Source: Neopestalotiopsis rosae (Eukaryota; Ascomycota; Sordariomycetes; Amphisphaeriales; Sporocadaceae). Taken from it: a stretch of DNA of 64,000 nt. The notes under the pieces are model-generated. The model had not been told where the DNA came from. It was given only the letters and a program-made list of their open reading frames with translations, and did no database searches. The stretch's first letter is position 1, and the number at the start of each line of letters is the position of its first letter. The position numbers were made by a program, and so were the translations under genes. Below are positions 58,031-64,000 of this stretch, piece after piece. The stretch covers positions 6,696,001 to 6,760,000 of the forward strand of contig JALGAS010000001.1 of assembly GCA_023078685.1 (NCBI GenBank), read 5' to 3'.

Positions 58031-59507
58031 ATGACAGGCACTAGAAGCAAGACCAAGAGCGAAAGCGAGGTTCATGTCCTCAACGGCTTTCATGATGACT
58101 TGGACTGCTACGCGCTGACGGTCTTGGTCAAGGACTTTCGTTTCCACATCATGGTCAACCCAATGGATTTAGAATGTTCGAACGAGGATGACCACCTTCA
58201 AAAAGAATTCTTCTCGCTCATCGCAGCCGCGAAAACACAGGCGGGAGAGAGTAACCACAATCACACCAACCCGGATTCTGCATACAGACCTGGCACAATT
58301 CCGAAGGAGGACAACGAGGACAAGCCCCCGAAACAACAGCAGCAAAGTGCGAACCTAGACAGCGATAGTGGTGTAGATGTGGGAGACGATGCGACCAGCG
58401 ATGGCGACAAGACACAGCCAGAGAGCGAGGCGCCCGCGCAAGACAACGAAGACGTCGAAGCCAAGCTCCATGAGTGGATGCTCAAGCCATTTTCGAGCAT
58501 TTTTGACGCCTTGCCCCCCGTGTCAGAAGGATCCGATCTTCAGTCATTGCGAGACTGGTATTCCGGGCCGACCTATTTTTATGCGTTACTCGAAAAAGAC
58601 GGTGGTCTCGACTGTTTGCATTTAGAATACAATCCAGAACTGGAGGGAAGGATCAAAAACCTTGTTCCAAGAATCACGATTCCCAAGTATATCAAGAACC
58701 TGGATATTCCCTGGTATAACTCCAGTGACGTTATCGTCCTGGCAGAGAGCGATGATCCGGCCCCCTATCGCCCATGCCAGGTTCAAGCTGGCGAGGACAC
58801 ATACTACCTCAAGACCGTGGACAAGGACCAGCCTCAACCAACCAGGAGGGAGATCAAGCTCATGAAGCAAATAGAGTCGAAGGGTCTACACAAGAAGATG
58901 CGCGTGCCCCTCGTCGCAGGACTCGTCGGCTGGGAGGACAGCAAGTCCGACATCATGGGCTTTTTAATGACCAATATTGAGGATCCCACACCCCTGACCA
59001 GGATGCTGGATTCAGATGTCGTCGAGGAGAAGAGGGAGAAATGGGCTCGGGAAACTGAGCGCATGATAAAGCTGCTTCACGACAATAACATTGTCTGGGG
59101 TGATGCCAAAGCCGACAACTTCATGGTCGATCGGCATGGAGAACTATGGATCATTGATTTTGGTGGCAGCTATACAGATGGGGTAAGTAATTCAGCTCGA
59201 GGCCCCCGCCAGGGGAACTTTTCCTAGTATTTCGTCATGTAATCCCTTGGAACTCCAAGCTAATTTAATTTCGCAGTGGGTTGATCCTGAGCTCATGGAA
59301 ACAGAGGAGGGCGATGACATGGGAGTGGAAAAGATTGTCAATGCCCTCGAGGATCCAGAGGCAAACACTTATGACCCGGCTGAGATAACGGAAGAACTCG
59401 GTCAAAAGCGTGATAATAAGAGGGCAGTAGATGACAATGATTCTGATGTAGAGGAAGATGCTGCCCCCGAGAAACGGAGAAAGCTTTCCAATCCAGGAAG
59501 CGAATGA
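58031..59507 (+). CDS. Fungal protein-kinase-fold protein
   Basis: Exons 58031-59182 and 59277-59507 give 460 residues. Residues 1-70 are a compact unknown domain (FRFHIMVNPMDLE), 75-145 an acidic, Gln-rich disordered insert, and 215-400 a protein-kinase-like C-lobe and partial N-lobe: YYLKTVD with candidate ATP-anchoring Lys261, RREIKLMKQI with Glu274, NNIVWGDAKADNFMVD (Asp358 replacing the HRD motif by WGD, Asn363 conserved) and IIDFGGS with the DFG at about 376-378. Exon 2 adds WVDPELMETEEGDDM and an acidic tail with a basic EKRRKL patch, possibly a nuclear signal. This is the fungal-specific kinase-like type frequent in Sordariomycetes. Catalysis is plausible but unproven; substrate unknown. 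Confidence 0.85.
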
Positions 59508-59664
59508 TAGACTTGATCCATGTCAAAGCTTAGCATGGCGTTTGATGCAATGAGGATCTTTGTATATAATTGTTGCAAGAAATGATAATACTACTCAGAG
59601 AATAGCGAAACAGATTGACTTATACCACCAAACTGAATCCACAAAGGTACTCCGAGATCAGTAC

Positions 59665-60196
59665 TCAAGATGACGGTACCCAGAACGTACCTTCCACCTC
59701 GACAATATCATCATCATTGAGCCTATCGACCTCGACAATAGTTCGTGGCGGGTAAGTATTCGTGTCATTGCCCCAAAGCTCAATTTGGACCTGATTGCAC
59801 AGCGGTCGATAGCGGTACATATCCGTCGTGTACACGACTAGGCGAAGACAAGAGTACCTATCCGTTCCGATCATCTCTACTAGAGTAATCATGTTTTCAA
59901 ATGCCAGCTGTATGCGTGGCAGGCCGGTGGGTGCCAGTGTGCTATTTGAGGGATAGATGCCACGCATGCCTGATCGTTTTGGGTCAGCGTTTCTGCAAGA
60001 AGATTGCCATCGGCAATAAATACGAACCAGAAATGTACAATGTATTTCCAGCCTTGGACATGATACTCCACGGACCTGTGGCATTGAAGAATGTTGAAGG
60101 GTTGTATATCTCAGCGCCAGCCGGGGATATGTAGTCTGGCTGAAGGACCGCCATGGCAACGGTCGAAAGAGCCGCAAGGGATGTGAATAGCCTCAT
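59665..60196 (-). CDS. RidA/YjgF-family protein with signal peptide
   Basis: Two exons on the minus strand, 60028-60196 and 59665-59969, give 157 residues. The start MRLFTSLAALSTVAMAVLQ is a hydrophobic signal peptide. The RidA fold motifs follow: AGNTLYISG at the junction, MRGIYPSN, RIQLAFENMITLVEMIG, CLRLVVYTTDMYRY, PPRTIVEVDRL with the conserved Arg, and VEVEGTFWVP at the end. RidA proteins hydrolyse reactive enamine/imine intermediates, usually in cytosol or mitochondria; secretion or entry to the endomembrane system would be unusual. N-glycosylation sequons (FFNATG, PSNSTL) agree with that route. The intron (58 bases) has a non-standard GTTCGT donor, and this is the weakest part of the model. 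Confidence 0.85.
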
Positions 60197-60628
60197 TCTC
60201 TGAGTTTTGGTGATTTAATACTGGCCTGTTGTAACTTGTGAGAATGGTTGTTTCTAGAGAGGTGTAATAATTACACGACCAACAGATTACCGAGATATAT
60301 CTGCAGTGGACCTAGTAGTGATATGACATCAATCTGCGTCAAGCGGCTGAGCGCTGCCGAGCACTTGGCCCAAATTCCTTGTCTCGGATTTCGCACCAAT
60401 CGCCGAATATCACAGCCCAATTCCGACTGTGTTTTGCGCATGGAACGCCGTTCCCAGAGCAAGGCACGATGCCCTCACTTATTGTAACCACTTTGACCAC
60501 GAGAACTCCACCCACTTCGATATTGGGCTTTCTGCAAACAGACGACAGGATTCACTTATCCACCACCGAGTCTGCAATGTAGGGCACATTTTTCTCATGA
60601 GATCTGGCATTCTCTAATTGTGCGCACT
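60197..60628. other. Intergenic region
   Basis: Between the RidA-like gene's start and the short-chain dehydrogenase's stop, both on the minus strand. No gene seen. Confidence 0.5.
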
Positions 60629-61552
60629 TTAGTAGGTACCTGGTAATTGACTGAGTCTACCACCGTCCGTCAGTAATGTTTCTCCGTTGATGTACGCTCC
60701 TGCTCGGCTCGCCAGGAAGAGCACAGCACCAGCAAAATCCTCTTCACTTCCTGTCCGCTCGGACGGGGACCTCTGGCTTTCCATCACATATGCCCCTTCA
60801 TGAGCTCCGTCGTGACCCGGTACGCCTGGAAACTTCTCCATCGTGCCCGTCTGCCCCGTGGTCATCTCGCTGGGATACAGGCCGGGCGCAATCAGGTTCG
60901 CGCGAATGTGGAAACCCTGGGATGCGAAGAAGGTGGAGAGCATCTTGACCAGGTTCACCACGGCCGCCTTGGACGCCGCGTAGGAGAAGCTCGAGGCCAG
61001 GAAGCGACTGAAGCCGGCGACAGACCCGGTAACGATGACTTGCGAATCCTGCGGCACGTTTCTCTTCTTATTCCCGGCTTCCAACAGGTCCAGGAAGGCG
61101 ATCGCCGTGTAGTAGACCGCAGTGTCATTGACATGCAACACCTTGGTAAATTCTTCCATGGGAGGTTCAAAGAGCCTCTTCTGCACTTCTTGGACAGAGA
61201 GCTTGCCGTCGCCATCCTTTTTCAGAGCTGCGGTATCCCTGGGGCCAACGACCCCCGCGTTGGCAAAGAGGACGTTGACAAAGCCCTGCTCCTGGCGGAC
61301 CTGCTCGGCTACCTTGAGCAGTGACTCCTTGTCGGTCACGTCGCCCACGATAGGAATGATGTTTCCATTCACAGCGGTCTTGGCAGCCTCCTTTAGCGTC
61401 TCCTCGCGGCGTCCGACTATATAGACTGCCTTTGCTCCATTTGCGTCGAGGGCGCGCGCCGCGTAGAGCCCGAGGCCAGTGCCCCCACCGGTGATGACGG
61501 CGACCAGACCGTTCACGTTGAATATATCTTGAATCTTGTTTGCAGGGGCCAT
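60629..61552 (-). CDS. Short-chain dehydrogenase/reductase
   Basis: One exon, 307 residues from the ATG at 61552 (MAPANKIQDIF); an in-frame start 30 codons upstream gives an unlikely polar leader. Rossmann-fold features: TGGGTGLG at 21-28 (NAD(P) binding), GRR at 47-49, suggesting NADPH preference, NAG at 98-100, catalytic Ser177 in GSVAG, and YAASK with Tyr191 and Lys195. The C-terminal PGLYPSEMTTG and SEEDFAGAVLFLASRAGAYINGETLLTDGG are typical of classical SDRs. It is probably a cytosolic oxidoreductase acting on a carbonyl or hydroxyl group; the substrate cannot be read from sequence. No biosynthetic cluster surrounds it. Confidence 0.92.
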   Translation of the reverse strand: MAPANKIQDIFNVNGLVAVITGGGTGLGLYAARALDANGAKAVYIVGRREETLKEAAKTAVNGNIIPIVGDVTDKESLLKVAEQVRQEQGFVNVLFANAGVVGPRDTAALKKDGDGKLSVQEVQKRLFEPPMEEFTKVLHVNDTAVYYTAIAFLDLLEAGNKKRNVPQDSQVIVTGSVAGFSRFLASSFSYAASKAAVVNLVKMLSTFFASQGFHIRANLIAPGLYPSEMTTGQTGTMEKFPGVPGHDGAHEGAYVMESQRSPSERTGSEEDFAGAVLFLASRAGAYINGETLLTDGGRLSQLPGTY

Positions 61553-64000
61553 GATTGCAGCAATGTGTCTTTTCTGATTTGTGCTGGCGCGTAGGGTATC
61601 CTCTGACCAGTTTCTGTTGTTCTCACGCTGGAATATGATCAAACAAGTCTGACATTACCCTTGCAAAGTCCATGGTTCACAATCCTCAAGCAACTTCAAG
61701 AGAAGAGGCAACCCTGCTGGGCAATGATGTGATAGGCATGACGACATCAATTAACCTATTGCTGTGCTTATGCGCCTGGATAATAACTGCCATAGTTTAT
61801 CTTCCCCTCAGGGCGGGGTTCAGTATTAGCTGGCGGCCCACTATATTTCCTCGGATGCATGCCCGGAACCTCTCCTAATAGATCGGATATAGTATTTGGA
61901 GTATTCAAATCATTCAGTGGAGGCATTTGATTGGCGATATCCCAAATGCATTGTACAGAGATAAAGGAAACCATCTCCAAGATCCAGGTGTCTGAATTAT
62001 GGCACTCTTCGGCTGTGGGTTACACCAGTTGTAAGCCCACTCGTTCAGCTTCTAATTCATTTCCGGCTGGGACGACTTTGACTGAATGTATATCTCTGCT
62101 CGACTGTGTGGTCAAGAAGACGACTCTTCAACATTGCCATCGAGAAATCTCAATTCGGGCTTCATTGGCCAGTTCGCATTCCCCAACAGCAAAATTTTGC
62201 TCAATAGCACAAAGACCCATGCCGTATACTTACCTGCCTAACCTAACTTATTATAGCAGGTAAGCGACAGGAGACTTGGGTTGCAGGTGGACCGCTATCG
62301 AACCTGCGCGTGCACGCGCACCTATGGTACAGATTGGCCAGGCAGATGCAATGAATGATCTGATATGCATGGCCTTTCATGTCTTGGTACAATTATACTC
62401 ATTCTTCAGCGTCAAGCCTCCCGTCTGAGAGGTCAGATTTTGCACAGAGTAGATGCAATGCAATGCTTACTATGTAGAAGCAAACTTTGTGCTGCGGCGA
62501 CTGTAAGCTGTAAGCGGTGTAGTGTAGCGTAGCCATTGTAAGAATGTATCGAGGCAACGCACCCATAGTGTCCACTAACCTTGGGTTAGTTCGCGGGTAG
62601 GTAGACAAGAGAGTCTCGTGCGCGTGACGGAATTTCTCTCCGGGATCATCGCGAACAATTACATGCAATGCTTTGCGATATCTATGATCAGGGCCAGGTA
62701 TATGATAGGATTGCAACTAGTCAACCCAGAATCTTCACCCCCATGGCCCCCAAACATTACGATTGGTGTTTCACACAAGCCACCCACTAACCTGGGCAGT
62801 CTTCAGACAAGGTTACTCATCCATAGGCATCGACAGTTTGGATGGCTTATATGCTCCCTCGGCAACCTGCAACCAAACGCGTCATAATCCATGGGCAGCC
62901 TGGCAAATGTTCCTGCAGCCATACTACTTGCAGGCAATGGACGGGGTTCTCGGTCTTCAAGAGGCTTCTCGGCTCCGTAGGCCGACGGCCGCTAATATCG
63001 CAATCATCTGCATTGTACTTATTTATGCATGTTCACTGCGGCACAGGGTATTATGTTGCTGTGGACAATGCGTAGGATCCCATATTGATGTTGCTCTAGG
63101 CCTATATCGGTCATGGGAAACACATTCAAGCTGAATATATTGCATGCGCGACGTTCCATCCGCGCTCCGTTTGCAAGGTTGGTAATCAAGTCATCACGAT
63201 GGCTTCAATCTACCAGATGAGACACCAATGTAAACGTCAACTCATCATCAGAAAAATGCGTAGGTATTCGATCTTCTGGTCATCGATTCACAGTCTCCAA
63301 TCGTTCAGTTGACAGCCTCACTCTATTCACCGATTGATGCTATAAATGGAATCGAAGTCACGGTGTCCGGGAGTCTCAATCATCGCGGGAATCGCAAACT
63401 GTCGCATGATACGACTTTTTCTTGGGAGGCTGAAGGGCCACACCATCCTGTTTGCGGGAGGAAGCAAGCCGGTCAGCATTCTACAATCTAAGCATCTACG
63501 AGCTACCCATTTCCATAAGCATCTCGACTCTTTCGGGTATCTATAGCGGTAAGAACGTGTTGAGATCCATGCACGACACGTCTAACATGTCTTGCCTGCC
63601 CGACTATGAGTATTGACTCTTCGAAATACTGGGCGTCCCCCCCGCAGAAGTGCGCCCGCGTTACCGACCCTGCTCTGACCGCCGCACCCAGGTTTAGATA
63701 CCACGTTTATCGACCCCCCTCCACGACCACATGGTTATCTGACCAGGTTCAAGAAACCCGCCAGACTGGGTTGCCTTGGCTGGGAGCATGGGAAACCCAA
63801 GCCCTAACAGCCACTGCTGCTTCTCTTGATTGATCCGAGGACAAGGTCTGACTGGTGATGGCTTTTCCTGCTTTGATCTAATCCCCATAGGGCGGAGATA
63901 TACTGTGTTTGCCTAGAACTATGCTCTAAAACCGAAAGATCTGCGCTAAATCAACCCCTGCCCCAGCCGCTTAAGGTGAGATCGGGTGCTTTTCGGACAC
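61553..64000. other. 2.4-kb region without a supported gene
   Basis: Many short frames on both strands, none with a recognisable motif or start context. Mixed composition with AT-rich patches; no terminal repeats or transposase motifs. The window end (63.6-64.0 kb) may approach another gene, but no coding signature is visible. Confidence 0.45.

Overview
The window is nuclear DNA of a filamentous ascomycete, most likely a member of the Sordariomycetes and plausibly the Hypocreales. Genes are interrupted by short introns (about 45-165 bases) with GTRNGT donors, CTAAC/CTGAC-like branch sites and YAG acceptors. Zn(II)2Cys6 regulators, an RTA1 protein, a GH90/CAP10-type glycosyltransferase, a But2-domain wall protein, a membrane-anchored fucose-lectin-like protein and a MIOREX-type small protein are all typical of that group. 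No tRNA, rRNA, CRISPR array, intact transposon or biosynthetic core enzyme was recognised. Exon joins are read by eye from splice motifs and frame continuity, not from transcripts.

Left part (0-25 kb): the tail of an unidentified gene; a 4-kb-flanked fucose-lectin-like membrane protein (1937-3558); a large secreted wall protein with a PIR-like head, Ser/Thr repeats and a But2 C-terminal domain (7967-10465); a three-exon small secreted cysteine-rich protein on the minus strand (10885-11625); an Mrx7-like mitochondrial protein (13059-13504); a Zn-cluster regulator (14081-16244) divergent from a DUF1479 oxygenase-like gene (17289-18865); a DUF1993 protein; a conserved fungal unknown; and an AVO2-like ankyrin protein whose start codon appears to be created by splicing.

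Middle (25-48 kb): the mitochondrial transcription factor/rRNA-dimethylase-like protein (26159-27997), a CAP10-like glycosyltransferase with a very long pyrimidine-rich upstream region (32377-34438), a 76-residue stress-type protein, a four-helix membrane protein, arginase, a curious alternating 18-bp repeat at 41.7-41.95 kb, an RTA1-family seven-helix protein and a second, canonical Zn(II)2Cys6 regulator.

Right part (48-64 kb): two unrelated mucin-like single-pass membrane proteins transcribed away from each other, a GH18 chitinase, the ubiquitin-eS31 fusion and eS26 ribosomal protein genes sharing a 0.7-kb bidirectional promoter, a fungal kinase-like protein, a RidA-family protein with a signal peptide, and a short-chain dehydrogenase. 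Several genes concern the cell surface (lectin, wall protein, GPI/mucin-like proteins, glycosyltransferase, chitinase), but they are scattered, with no evidence of one co-regulated cluster. The last 2.4 kb and two stretches above 4 kb contain no recognisable gene.
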